Assembly: GCA_964035545.1 (NCBI GenBank)
Contig: OZ037767.1
Coordinates: forward strand, 15,253,998 to 15,317,997
Source of the DNA: Bugula neritina
Taxonomy: Eukaryota; Bryozoa; Gymnolaemata; Cheilostomatida; Bugulidae
Direction of reading: 5' to 3'
Length of the DNA: 64,000 nucleotides
Shown here: one piece after another, positions 1 to 11,800 of the stretch
Numbering within the stretch: position 1 is the stretch's first letter
Layout of the letters: each line of letters starts with the position of its first letter
The notes under the pieces: model-generated
Seen by the model: only the letters and a program-made list of their open reading frames with translations
Told to the model about the DNA's origin: nothing
Databases searched by the model: none
Translations under genes and position numbers: made by a program

Positions 1-24
1 TTGCAGTGTTGGGTTTACCCAGTA

Positions 25-330
25 GTCCCCTGTGATGTAATGGTAACAGTCTGTTGCAAGTTGGAGGTCTCAGGTTCGAATCCCACCAATGGCAAAAGTT
101 TTATAAGCGAGTTCGGCCTTTTTTGTAGTATAGTAGCACTTCGAGTGAGTTGAGATGCCAAAGGAGCAATTGAAGACTGAAGGTGTAGAGGAAGGGCCAG
201 TGGAGTTCTTGAGAACAAAATGGGAAGTAGCGCTCTAGTTTACTCAGGGCCCTCTGTGGTGTATAGTGGTTGCACGCCTGCTTGCAAGCTGGAGTTCTCG
301 GGTTAAATCTTAGTGGGAGCAAAACTATTT
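25..330 (+). mobile_element. composite tRNA-derived SINE-like repeat (two tRNA-like modules)
   Basis: Two tRNA-like modules lie ~220 bp apart. The first (about 28-97) has an A-box-like stretch (TGATGTAATGGTAAC) and a perfect B-box GGTTCGAATCC at 73-83. The second (about 250-325) has a similar A-box-like stretch and a decayed B-box. The linker is related to the linker between matching module pairs at 48.7-49.0 kb and 53.65-53.97 kb, so this is a dispersed family and not a tRNA gene. No cloverleaf-quality acceptor stem is seen. It lies just downstream of the inferred 3' end of the ankyrin gene. Confidence 0.55.
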
Positions 331-451
331 TACAGTATTTCAATTTATAATTAAGTTTCTAGGCTAGTTTATTAGCAGATTATAATAAAATATTTTCAAT
401 TTAAGAGTCTAAAATCTAACTATTTTTCTTTTAATATGAACCTATTTATTT

Positions 452-3400
452 TTATCTTTTTACTAAACAATCACACATATGCACATTACCTTCATCAACT
501 ACACGACACAATACACCAGTTTCACAGTCTTCCTTTATGCAACGTCTGAGATCTCCGATAGTCATGTGATCTTCAAATGAGTAGACTGTGTTCTCTCCGT
601 GAACTTTTACAGTTACTTTACAGTTTTTCACTTTACCTGCATGAAAAACCCATCACATGATCACAAAGCCAATTTTAATCCTAGCGTAATTACACATCAA
701 CAATGTAACAAATAGGTATGTTTGGAGGCACACACGCAAGTAACTTACTCTTGAATGATTCATCTGATCTGGTAGGAAGTGAAACTGCTTGGTGTACCGC
801 TACAGTAGCAGGTATATCTTGATGTGGGGCTGCAACCACTGCATCTATCAGAGAAGGAACCTCAGTTGACTGCGCCATGATCTCCATTGTGTTTTCTGCT
901 GACACATGCTCATGTGGTGCTGCAACACTTGAAAAAGCTTGGTGTGGTGCCACAGTGTTTAACTGACTCAGTTGTGATGATCCTGTATCTGACGTTAAAT
1001 CATGTGAGAGAGTAGTCGACTGAGTTGGTACTTCAACTGTAAAGATAATACAAATAATATTATAGCTGTTCTAAATGTTGAGGACATTGATTCACAAAAA
1101 TAATTTATTCAGTAAAAAACATTAATATATTATGGCAGTCAATTACCGTTTGTTTAACAACTCAATAATTATTTTATAATTTTCAACATTTAGGGCAAAG
1201 AAATTTTTATAGTAAGCTGCAAGACTCAGCAAAAACTAAAAGACTACCAACTTATATAACTTACATGCAGTCCTTTGATATTTATTTGAGGGTAAAACTG
1301 TCATAGCTGGTTCTGCAGGTCTTTTGTTGTGTGAAACTTTGTTTGTTTGCTTTTTCAAGTCAAAAAGTTGAATAAATGAATTGCTTTCAAGTGCGAAATC
1401 AATAACAGGACAATTTGCACTACTTTTCAATTTCAAATCGGATTTGTGTTCATTTTCTATTTCCCTGCTTTTAAAACTTCCTTTCTGCATTGGTACTTCT
1501 GGTGGCGCATTGTTAGGAAAGTTGGAGATTGAAGGTGGTGGCTGTTTGAACTGAGTGTCTGCTTCTCTGTGAATGTTGCTGTCACCATTTAAATGCGAAG
1601 GGTTTGTAGAAGGCATGTTGAAAGATGGAGGGTTGAAGAGAGACCAGTCCTTTGAATGGTTGAAAGATGGGGCATTCAATTGAAGAGGCTGAGATGGTAA
1701 GTTGGTTGTGAAATTCTCTGATCTAGGAAACCACTGTGGTTTTGATGGTGTGGGTAGATACGGCATAGAAAAAGAACCATCAGTATTGTTTGGTGGCTGA
1801 GCATGCATGTGTTGTGAAGACAGTTGAAACCAAGGTGGCTGAAGATGGATGAACTGTGGCGCCGTTTGTAGATAAGATGGTTGTCTTAGGTGTGGTGGTT
1901 GCAGCCAGTGCTGTGGAGATGTTGGTTGATGTGGCAAACCTGGTGATGACTGTGGAAACTCATCACTCTGCAAAGGATGGTGATGTGTCTGCTCTTTCCA
2001 GAAATCTGCGTTTAAAAAAATGGTAAACATGTATAATAATAAATATGTGAACGGACCATATTGGGCTTTCAAATTTATAGATTATTGTTATAGGCACTTA
2101 AATAGTTTGAGTACAAAAATTAATTACAGTAAAATGTTACATACGATTAATTGTTTCAGTTTGTGAGATAAATATTTGTTATATAATTTATTTTTTAAAA
2201 TTTGTCAAATTAGCAGTTTCTTTGTAGGGGTGATGGGGGGGGAAGGGGGGGCACAACGGTCATAGGGTACAAAAAGCCAGTCAAATTGTGAGAAAACTTA
2301 TTGACTTAGAGTTGTGAGTTTTTTTAATAAAAAGGTATTGACATAATGGCCGGAACCGAGAAGTTGTGAAAGAGATAAAAACAATCAACTGATTTTACTT
2401 ATAATAGTCCACTGGTGTAGCATTTAGACTAGAGATTATTGAACTAGTTACTCAAAAAACAGACTAATGAGAGCGAAAAACTTAACAAGCGGCCGTTGTG
2501 TCCCCCTCCTGTAACCCCTATTCATTATGGAATATTAATTTCACTCTTTTGCATTATGCATCATATTTCTAAATTTCAGAAACGCATCCGTATTTGTTTT
2601 AATAATAGCCAAATTGCACTCTTTTATTGACCTGTTCTGTTTAACTTAAAAATGATCAATCTATTGTTACCTGTGACAAAGCATAACGAAAAAATTCCTG
2701 TCTTTATCCAATTTTGCTTTTTAGTCATTGGAAACATTTATTTAGCATGCTACTTAAATCATAGATGGGGAATATAAAAGCCTATCTTTTGAAACTTTAT
2801 AATTTACTTATCATTTTTGCATGAGATTTCTTTGTACTGCTAACATAACACAGTTTTTTTATTTTAAGGTTAGTTGACCTTAATTAAAATAGCCTTTTTA
2901 AAAGTAAGTAATTCTACCTGGAACTTGACTCGTTGCATCAGCTCTTTGTTCTGTAGAAGCAATTCTCTGGAGTCCAAATATTTCATTATTTACGCCAACA
3001 TCTATAGGTATTCTTTCTGCATGGTTTGATATATTGAAAAGTTTTAGCTGCTGCTCTGTTGTCAGCTGACTCATCAAAAGAGTGAGAATCTCTGTTTGGT
3101 TAGTCTTAGCTGCTTCCTGTATCACTGTATTACCATCTCTATTCTGTATCTTGAGTAGCTCCACCTTCTGTTCTACTGACACACCATCTAGTAGACATTT
3201 GATGGTGTCAGTATGTCCTCTCCATGCTGCACAGTGTATAGCTGTCTCATCCTCACTGCTCTGTATCTTGAGTAGCTCTACCTTCTGTTCTACTGATACA
3301 CCATCTAGTAGACATTTGATGGTGTCAGTATGTCCTTCGCATGCTGCAATGTTTATAGCATAAGACTCAGTTGTCTTGAGTAGCTCTACCTTCTGTTCTA

Positions 3401-3974
3401 CTGATACACCATCTAGTAGACATTTGATGGTGTCAGTATGTCCTCTCCATGCTGCACTGTGTATAGCTGTCTTATTAAGGGAACTCTGAGTCTGTATCTT
3501 GAGTAGCTCTACCTTCTGTTCTACTGATACACCATCTAGTACACATTTGATGGTGTCAGTATGTCCTTCCCATGCTGCACAGTGTATAGCTGTCTCATCG
3601 TCACTGTCCTGTATCTTGAGTAGCTCTACCTTCAGTTCTACTGATACACCATCTAGTAGACATTTAATGGTGTCAGTATGACCTCTCCATGCTGCACTGT
3701 GTATAGCTGTCTCATCTTCACTGTCCTGTATCTTGAGTAGCTCTACCTTCTGTTCTACTGATACATCATCTAGTAGACATTTGATGATGTCAGTATGTCC
3801 TCCGCATGCTGCCCTGTGTATTGCATCACACTCCTCACATAATAGTCTATATCTCTCTTCTAATGATATGAAAGGAAGGCACTTCTTCAGCTCAATCAGA
3901 ATATTTCCCTCTTTATCTCCACCTCTAATACTAGTGAGTATTTGAGTAAACTTTAGCACTTCATTCTGATTCAT
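452..3974 (-). CDS. ankyrin-repeat protein gene, four exons, about 756 aa
   Basis: Exons read on the minus strand are 3974-2918, 2005-1265, 1036-749 and 636-452. All internal junctions have GT/AG sites (donors GTAGAA, GTAAGT, GTAAGT; acceptors after ACGCAG, TTACAG, TGCAG) and all three introns are phase 1, so the joined frame stays open. The start at 3974 is preceded by an in-frame TAA about 12 codons upstream. Residues ~50-330 are seven ankyrin repeats of 36-40 residues (core TAIHxAAWxGHTDTIKCLLDG plus the loop VSVEQKVELLKIQ). Exon 2 encodes ~247 residues rich in Pro, Gln, His and Ser, probably disordered. Exon 3 has recurring APHQ-type motifs. The last ~60 residues look like a compact domain I do not recognise. 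The final exon either ends at the TAA at 452-454, followed at once by an AATAAA on this strand, or uses a GTAATG donor at 490 and continues outside the window. Ankyrin arrays bind proteins; the partner is unknown. Confidence 0.75.
2225..2520. mobile_element. MITE-like element with G-rich imperfect terminal inverted repeats, in intron 1 of the ankyrin gene
   Basis: The left end starts TAGGGGTGATGG, then a G-rich run and CACAACGG. The right end read in reverse starts TAGGGGTTACAGG, then GGGGGACACAACGG. The ~35 bp arms match imperfectly and bound ~296 bp with no ORF. No convincing target-site duplication could be assigned, so the superfamily is open; hAT-type MITEs often have such ends. The left arm contains several runs of four or more G. 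Confidence 0.5.
3165..3800 (-). repeat. tandem ~111-123 bp DNA repeat encoding the ankyrin array
   Basis: Consecutive units share long identical DNA blocks, for example GTAGACATTTGATGGTGTCA, and recur about every 111-123 bp. Each unit encodes one ankyrin repeat. Similarity at DNA level, including synonymous positions, points to recent unit duplication or gene conversion within the exon. Unit 4 (KTTES) and unit 5 (YAINIAACEG) carry coding differences. The left breakpoint of the 22 kb duplication falls inside the unit nearest the N-terminus. Confidence 0.85.
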
Positions 3975-5098
3975 CTCAACTGACCTTTTAGTAAGAACTC
4001 TCCATCTTTAGCAGCTCTTCAAATAGACTAATATTAATAATAATATGCTAGACTAGAAAACTCCACGATACACAATGACAATGTCTATCCTCAGACTATA
4101 TATAATATTATTACTAAATTATAACTTATTTTTTCATTTTAAGCTCTAAACTTTCACACGTGTATAACAGTAGTCGTTAACTTTCTGTAAATTACTAACC
4201 AGAATCTTCTCAATATGGCGTGCCTACTTGTGTAGCGCTTATCTATCAACTATAACTATAACTAGCCTGTACAATATGCAGTTCCGTAGTACAGGGAATT
4301 CACGACGAAATAGATGGGAAATTCCATTCACTCCCATTACTCATTTTAAATCGGCCTGTCAACAAACAATTGCGTTAGGTAACGCGTCAAAGTGGAGAAT
4401 ACTCATAGAAACTATTATAATTAATAGAATAAGACAACACAACTCATATTACTCAGCCTGTAGCATTCTGTAAATAATACGGCCTGACGCATCCGATGTA
4501 CTAACTACCAGGCAGTGGTTGTAGACAGTCATGCTATACAAAATTATAACATGATTACATAAGCTGTTCATAATATTATAATATTTGGAGTAATATAAAC
4601 TTTCAACTTCTTATATCTGAACTTTTGTACCATAAATGTAATTCTACATAAAATTAGGCTTAAGTGTTATAAAAATCCAATTGAAGTCAGTTATTGTCTT
4701 GACGCTAAATAAAAAGCAATAATTAATGGAAGACTTATAGAATGTTTACAGCCTTATGTTATTTGTACTATTGTGATATTTATGTTTCAGACTATTATAT
4801 AATATATGGTGCAAATGTTAATCGGTAATTTAATTTTGCAAATGCGAGCAAACAAGCATGTGTAAGAGTAGTTTTCTCTCAAATCTACTCTTACACATGC
4901 TTGTTTGCTCGCATTTGCAAAATTATATTACAGATTAACATTCGCATCATATATTATATAATAGTTTTGCGGTGGCTTATAATATGTTAGCTTCATTCAA
5001 AATATCTGGCAAAAAGTTTACCATGAGCTAAATGATATGATCTCTAATGATCATCATAATTTTAACTCAATATATATTTATAAAATAATTGCTTCCAA
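3975..5098. other. region between the ankyrin gene start and the CPEB half exon; no recognised gene
   Basis: It contains the hairpin at 4791-4965 and an 81-codon open frame (4228-4473, +; MCSAYLSTITITSL start) that I do not recognise. Its equivalent is at 26177-26422. The frame is identical in both duplication copies, but so is all flanking noncoding DNA, so identity here is no evidence of coding. The RNA-recognition motif 1 that should precede a CPEB RRM2 exon is not found here. Confidence 0.5.
4791..4965. repeat. long inverted repeat (hairpin), 81 bp arms, 13 bp loop, copy 1
   Basis: Arms 4791-4871 and 4885-4965 are reverse complements with only about four mismatches. The inner ~40 bp on each side (TTTTGCAAATGCGAGCAAAC and onward) match perfectly around the loop TTTTCTCTCAAAT. 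This may be a foldback/MITE remnant or a hairpin-RNA source; no flanking target duplication is clear. Confidence 0.85.
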
Positions 5099-5104
5099 TA
5101 AAAA

Positions 5105-5282
5105 ATGAAAACTTCCATATGCATAAAACACTTGCATGACATAAAAGATGAAATGAAATACCCGGCTAAGCTAAGCACAGACACCACGATGTTTGTGGGA
5201 GCTCTGCATGGCATGCTGAACCCGGAAGGCTTAGCCTGTGTTATGGAAGAACTGTTTGGCCCAGTCATCTATGCCAGCATTG
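5105..5282 (+). pseudogene. CPEB1: CPEB1-like gene, first half of the RRM2 exon (copy 1)
   Basis: The frame encodes the start of the second RNA-recognition motif of CPEB1-type cytoplasmic polyadenylation element-binding proteins: an RNP2-like MFVGALHGML, then EGLACVMEELFG and VIYAS. Coding ends where the hAT-like element begins; the last eight bases CAGCATTG are its target duplication. Beyond it the frame reads 12 element-encoded residues to a stop. An in-frame TAA lies at 5099, so the exon starts after it, by ATG or an unseen acceptor. RRM1 and the N-terminal region are not found upstream in the window; they are either further left, with the ankyrin gene nested in an intron, or lost. CPEB proteins bind U-rich elements in mRNA 3' UTRs and control poly(A) length and translation. 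This copy cannot encode a full RRM2. Confidence 0.85.
5275..5282 (+). repeat. left target-site duplication CAGCATTG (copy 1)
   Basis: Eight bases of the CPEB exon immediately before the element; repeated at 27224-27231 and 47728-47735. Confidence 0.85.
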
Positions 5283-5399
5283 CAGTATATATTTTCCTAG
5301 AATGTTGTTTAGAGACATAAAAAAACTGCCTATGCACAACATACTTTGCATCTGTTTAGTATCTCGTAATTAGACATAAAAAAATCAAAGCCAATTATA

Positions 5400-8300
5400 A
5401 GGCAAAAGACCATAATACTGTACTATCATTGGATAGTTCTTCATCAATAAACAGGTAGTCGCCAGTGGTGGATATGAACCCCTCCTAGATGTTTCTCGTA
5501 CTTCTTCCTCAAAAAACATTTTCATTAAGCCAAAAAGAAATAACAATACACCTTTTTAGTTGACAGTTTTTAATTTCTGACTGATATTTCACCTTATTTC
5601 CAATTATAATTAACTTTTAACCGGCACTTTTCTTTGTAGTAATTCCTACCCTTTAGACTGTGTACTTTGAAATGAGTCTGTTTTACTCGTTACATAAAGT
5701 ATAGTTGCACTGGCTACAGGTTGACACAAAAGCAAGCCTATCTTGATAAAATCATGCGCAAATGTAGAAACTACCGAGGAGTTTGTTCCTCATAATTAGA
5801 AATTGACAAATTATTTTTAATCCGTTTAAAAGCATCTGGTTAGGGAAGCATATGCCGTGTTCAATTTGTTATTCTAGCATTAACAATAACAGAATGCAAT
5901 AATTATAAGTTTATGAAAGTAATTTGTTTTCTTTCTAATTACAAATATAATATTTTAGTATATATTGTAAATTTATAAGGCTTGCATTAGGAATAACGCA
6001 GCTAAAACATCATTTTCCTTAAAGTCTTAAAAATATATAAGTATAACATAATACACTATGCCAATAAACTTATTAAAGTACCAAGCAAGCTTAGCTAGTT
6101 TAAGAAAAATTACACTAGGTAAATTCCCATTATTTATAGAATGCTTGCTGATATTAGCTTTTGATGTAATTAAAGTAAATTATTATTTATCTTTCTAGCT
6201 AAGGATTTCTTGCCGTAAGTTTTGCTTTTATGCATGGAGAAATGTCGTAACAAACGAGTTAAATTTTTATAGCACATAAAAATGTAATCTATAAGTCGAA
6301 GATATTTAAACTTAGCCATTAACTCATTTTAATTAGCAATGTAGCCTAAATCTAATACAATACAAAATATATACCAGTATATATAATATATTTTTACCAT
6401 GCTGTTAATTACAGTATTTGTAAAACAAATTTTATGCTCATTAATTAAATGCAACAAATATTTATAAAATACTAATAATGTTGAATAAATAAATTCAATA
6501 ATTCCTTTTCTATTTAAATGGCTGCATAATTTCTTGCAAGGTTGTATAAAGGAGTTGTGGCCTACAACTTATCATGTGTTCAATTGCCACATATGTCTTA
6601 GGAAGAAGAAAACTCCCCAAAAATTCTTGGTTTGAAAATTCTAGTATAATTAAAATCACTTAATATATGTCTTTGAAATGCATTTTGCCACTCTGCAAAA
6701 TTGCAGGAACAAATATTGCATGAAGTAATAAATGATTTATGAAGTAATTAACAAACCAATGTAAAAACTGTTGTTGAATATAGAACACAACATATTGATT
6801 TTCTTCAATTTCCACATCAAATCTATATATTCAATTATATCTAACCAATGCTAATAAACTAAACATGCATGCATACAAATATTTGCATCATATGCAAGTA
6901 ATATTAGCTAATTAGCAACTATAGCATTTTTTTCATTATCTTTATTGCTTGCATATGTCTAAGTATTATTAAAATAAGGTTTTTATTTGCAACTTTGCAC
7001 CACAAATTACATAAAATCTAAAAACTTGAGTTGTGACATGCATTAGGGCTACCTATACACAGATAGACCTTCATAAAACTCTCAATGATTTTATTCAACT
7101 CATGTATGCAAAAGTTTTGCATTAAAACAATTCTTCTAAATCACCCTAGAGCAGGAAATTATTACAAAAACAGCTTCTCATATATAATCTTTCTCCAGAT
7201 TAATTTTTTTTCCTGTATTTAAACTAACTTAGCAAGTGAAGATTGTGATATCACTCAGGTAATCACATATATATTATTCATAGCTGTAATACTTTAACAA
7301 TGAATAGATCATGTTTAATTTCCACTCTACCTATAGCAGTTTTTCAGAATTATAGAGCTATGTATATCGTGAAATTGAAATAGCCTAATAGTTTTACATG
7401 TGTTTATAGCTAGACAAATTAACTTAAAAAGCTTACAATAATTAGATGATATTTGCATTCTTTTGAAGGTTATGGTGAAGCTACTGCAAAACTGGCCATT
7501 AGTTTAGCATAATATGCAATGCCACGCAAAAGCATGCCAAACAAGCAATGTTTATTTACCTTACCAGTGCAATTTTATCACCTTAAACACAAAATCAAGT
7601 ATAAAATACACATCCATATTAGATTAACTGTCAAGTTAAAAAAAGACAACATATATTCATGAGCTGGTTCTGTTTGCACAAGTACAATTTAGACCAGCTT
7701 ATTATTTAGATTGCCACAAAAATATGACCTAAAATATGTCTTTAATCATTATTTTGATATTCACTGGTTGAAGATATTTTTTATATCCTAATATGTAAAT
7801 ATTGTACATGAATCTTAAAAATTAACTAGGTGAATAAGGAAAACTGCTAATTTTATGAAACTGTTATGTTAATAAAGACAATGGCTATCAACAAATCCCA
7901 CCAGACCACAAACTAATTGTAAATACTAAAGCAATTATATAGTGCTATGTGTTGATCTAGCCTAGTCAATACACCACAAATATGTATTATGACATACCGC
8001 ATTTTAAGTACTGGGTTACCATTTATTCTAATGGGTATTTGTTTAAACTGTTATATACAGCTTTTTGCACTACCAATATACAAGCCAGTTGTTATTCTGT
8101 CACTTTTTATCTACATCTCTTTTTAATGCCAGTTACTTGTTAGCTTCAGTACAAACAGCTAAACATTCTACTCTACAGCCAATCTTACTGTTAACTCTTG
8201 TTTAACAATATTACAAGAATCTAAAAATTTGAGTGTGTTTTAAGTATAATATTCTATCATTATAACTTTTAACTGAAACAATAATATGATAAATGCATTA

Positions 8301-8600
8301 TAACTTTCTGAAAAGTTTTTTTGCAAAGTAGATGTTTTTGGAAAATAGTTTTACAACATTTGCTAGGAGCATTATATTTATTCCTATCTAAAATAATTTT
8401 GTTTGAACTGCTATGTTTGTAATCATGTAATCAGAAGTAAAGCATCAGTAAAATGAGTATAAGTAGAAGCTTGACAGCTACATTAGGCATTGCTACATAG
8501 TACATAAATATATGGCCGTATTAAATACTTAGCTGCATTCACAGATAAATGCATGGCTTGGAATTACAATACCATGAATACATTATTTATTTAGCTGGGT
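5400..8600. other. AT-rich DNA, no gene recognised (copy 1; equivalent about 27350-30550)
   Basis: No frame is both long and conserved. A 74-codon frame at 28006-28230 in copy 2 is broken in copy 1 by a stop and a 3 bp indel at about 6196, so it is not maintained. Many short AT tracts are present; nothing else is seen. Confidence 0.6.
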
Positions 8601-8620
8601 AACTATACAATTATGCCAAA

Positions 8621-8899
8621 GTGAAAAGCTTTTGGTTATTAATGCCTGAAATGTCTAACAATCTACTTGGGAGACCACCTTGTTGTTACAGAGTGAATGA
8701 GTTATTTGTTTGGCATTTGGATGATGGCACAAAGAAAGGCTATTTGGTTTGTTACTTGAGACTAGTAGCAAACTGCTACAGTCATAGCATCTTAGAAGAT
8801 TTTGCATCACTTGCTAGAATTGTACATTATTTTAATGTAGCTATTGAAATTAATATCTCACTGAAAACACAGTATTGCAAAATCTTAAGCTGTACATAA
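8621..8899 (+). other. 92-codon open frame of doubtful coding status (copy 2 at 30574-30852)
   Basis: Open in both copies (MKS-F/L-WLLMPE start). The three base differences between copies all change an amino acid (F/L, M/T, Q/E), giving no sign of purifying selection. No domain is recognised. Most likely a chance frame. Confidence 0.2.
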
Positions 8900-11800
8900 T
8901 TATATTATGCATCAAAAAGTACTTCTGCTATTCGACTATCCCAGGTTTATTTTAAACTAGCACTGCCAAAGTGCCTTGACTCTATTACAGTGTTTACTAG
9001 CTAATTTTGTTCTTCTCAATAGTGAAATAGATCTATTGCAAGAAATTAATGACTAGATATAACAATAATGATTTTTAGGCAAGACTTTCGCATCTATATT
9101 GCTCATCTGCTAGCTTGAAATACCCCTCTCCTTGGACTAATCTCAGGCTTTTCATTGTTGTTTAAACAGTTTTTAAACTCCTATTTCAATAAATCATTAC
9201 CAACACTGCCTGCATGTATTAATATTCATTAGTGCCATCAATGCACTGTGGAGACAGCACCTGATGTTCTGTATATTACATTATAGTACAGAGATACTAA
9301 ATCCAAAACATCTAAAATAATTGATGCTTCTACCAGATTTTTAGCACACCTATAATATGTATTCCTGTAGTAAATATTAATAAGATGTTTTAACTGATAG
9401 TTTTTATGCCATTATAATAGTTTGATACTATAACTACAACTTGAAACTCTTTAACCAGCACATTGGTTAGTAATATTGCTTCTTGATATTTAATTGCTGG
9501 TTCACAAACTATCAATAATAGGGATGCATATCAAAACTTGACTGCATTCATAATATGATTTTAATGCTAGGTAATGACTAAGCATGTCTGGCTGATATGA
9601 GGTGACTATTTTGTACACTGTTTAACAACATCAGCTTTTTGGGTTCATTTAAAGCATCTGCAAATCTGTATTATACATAATTACTGTTAGGGCCAATTAA
9701 TTAAATTGTTAACCCTGAAATGCTTTTTACACTGTAATACTAAGTAGTAAAAGATATGTATATATATATATATATATAAACTGATTGTAATTTATACGTT
9801 TTGTAGGTAGTGGGTTAATGTCAATAAAGTAGAATCCGGGAAGTTGAGTAGCTTTATTCAAGAGGAAGGCTCTCCAACAGTTCTACCAAAGCCTAAATAA
9901 CATGTATAAAATAAAGGTTATATGCACAATTTTTTCTCCAAAACAGCCTGCAACTGTTTTGCTATTGCATATGCCCTATGCCATTCATCAAGTAGAACAA
10001 TTTTAACCAGGATATCTAGAAAAGTTGACACAAGGGCTTTATAAACTATGTAACAGTAAAACTGTGAGTAGAAACTAATTGACACTAATGAATAATGCTT
10101 TAGGTGCTGGCAACAACCATAAAAGAAAAGTTATATAACAAACAAATAGAAAAAGCACTAAACAAATCAACAGCATTATATACAATTGGGGCACATACAT
10201 GAAAACAGCAGCTAGTGTCATTTTCTTAAGACAGCACTATTTTAGGTATAAATTTAAGAAGTATTAGAAAATGCAGAAATTTACTGCAATTGGTTCATTT
10301 TATTTAAGTTAGTACATACTGAAGATCTCAAGTTTTTGCTAATGAACATGAGTTTTGGCCCGAAACTAAAAAAATATCAATAAATACACCTAAATAATCA
10401 AGGCTCTTTTTAATTTTCTTTGATTTCCTATGCTTTTTTTTAATTACAGCAACTTCTGACTGGGGATCGCCACGGTTAGTTTGTAACAGTAGGCAATCCA
10501 AATGAAATGAATAAACAGGAAAAAACATGAGAAATCATGCAAAATTAAGAAGAACCTTGATTATTTAGGTGTATTTCTTGATGTCTCACTAATTTTAAGC
10601 AAAAAGCATTGTTCATTAGCAGCTAAAATGTAAAAATGGCTAAAAACTGCAGATTTCCAGTGTGTACTAAATTAAATAAAAGGGCTCAATCACCTTTGCA
10701 ACATAATTCAATAATTGCATGGTCAAGCAGAATAAACTACAATTAACAGCAACAACAGTGTAATAGTTGCGTAGAAAAGTTGTACTGCAAAAAACTAAAA
10801 GAATGCAAAATCTATAAATGTGTGCTACCAAGTAAATGCTGAACAGACATCATGAAATAGTGTACGAAATACAAACTATTGAACTTACCTGTTGATCTAA
10901 TGCAGCCAAAACCTTAAGCTTAGAGTAGTGGAATGGTGCTGTTCGATGTTGATATGCTACAAGTAGCTAAGATGACTCAAATTCTTGCCTTTAGGAGTAA
11001 GAGGCCTCAGCTCAGTTTCAACAAAACTTCCAATAATCTCAACGGATGCGCTCAATTAGGAGCCACAACAAAGCACACCCATGTCATTTTAGTAAACTCT
11101 AAAAAATGAACGGAAATAAAACTGTTAGAGAGTAAACAGAGAAACATATAGTGATGGGGGAAAAACCTGTCAGCAAAGGTTATATACACTCATAGCCATA
11201 ACACGAAGAAAAAGATAATGAATAACAACCTATTCAAGATGACACAAGAAACCAAACAAATTTCTTTGACTAAAAAATATTATTAAATACTATATTACTT
11301 GGCAAAAAATATTTGTTTTGAACAACGTATTATTGGGAAGAATTGCCAGTGTCTTAAATTTTGAGATTAAAATTTCTGCCTTATAGCGGAAATAGAGAGG
11401 CAATCAATAGTGTACAAAACATGTTTTCAGTCATTGGCTGTTGACTAAATTGACAAAGTTAAAGAAAGCTTCCATATCATTATTTATTTTGTTCTCAAGT
11501 GTGTGGTTACAGTTTCATGAGTCAGAAATATAATTATTTGAGATATGAAATCAAATGTAGTCAAAAGAGTGTCATACAATTTAAAATGTAGTAATAGAGC
11601 TTTGACAATAATTTCTTCTGCTAAGTAAAACAGGTACCATTATGTGCTACTTATCTTTTAGAGATGAACATCAAGGATGTTGAAAACAAAATAGTTGTAA
11701 ATTACAGCAAATACCTTTCTACTTACCTAACCAGAGAAAATAAGTTTTCAACCTTGCATGCACTCAGCTGGTTTTCAATGTTTGGATCAGTGACATCTTT

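Noticed and set aside
28-97. Functional tRNA gene
   Set aside because: Good B-box, but no proper acceptor stem, and the module recurs with a shared linker at other loci, so a SINE head is more likely.
8621-8899. Conserved small protein gene
   Set aside because: All three differences between copies are amino-acid changing; no domain and no splice context.
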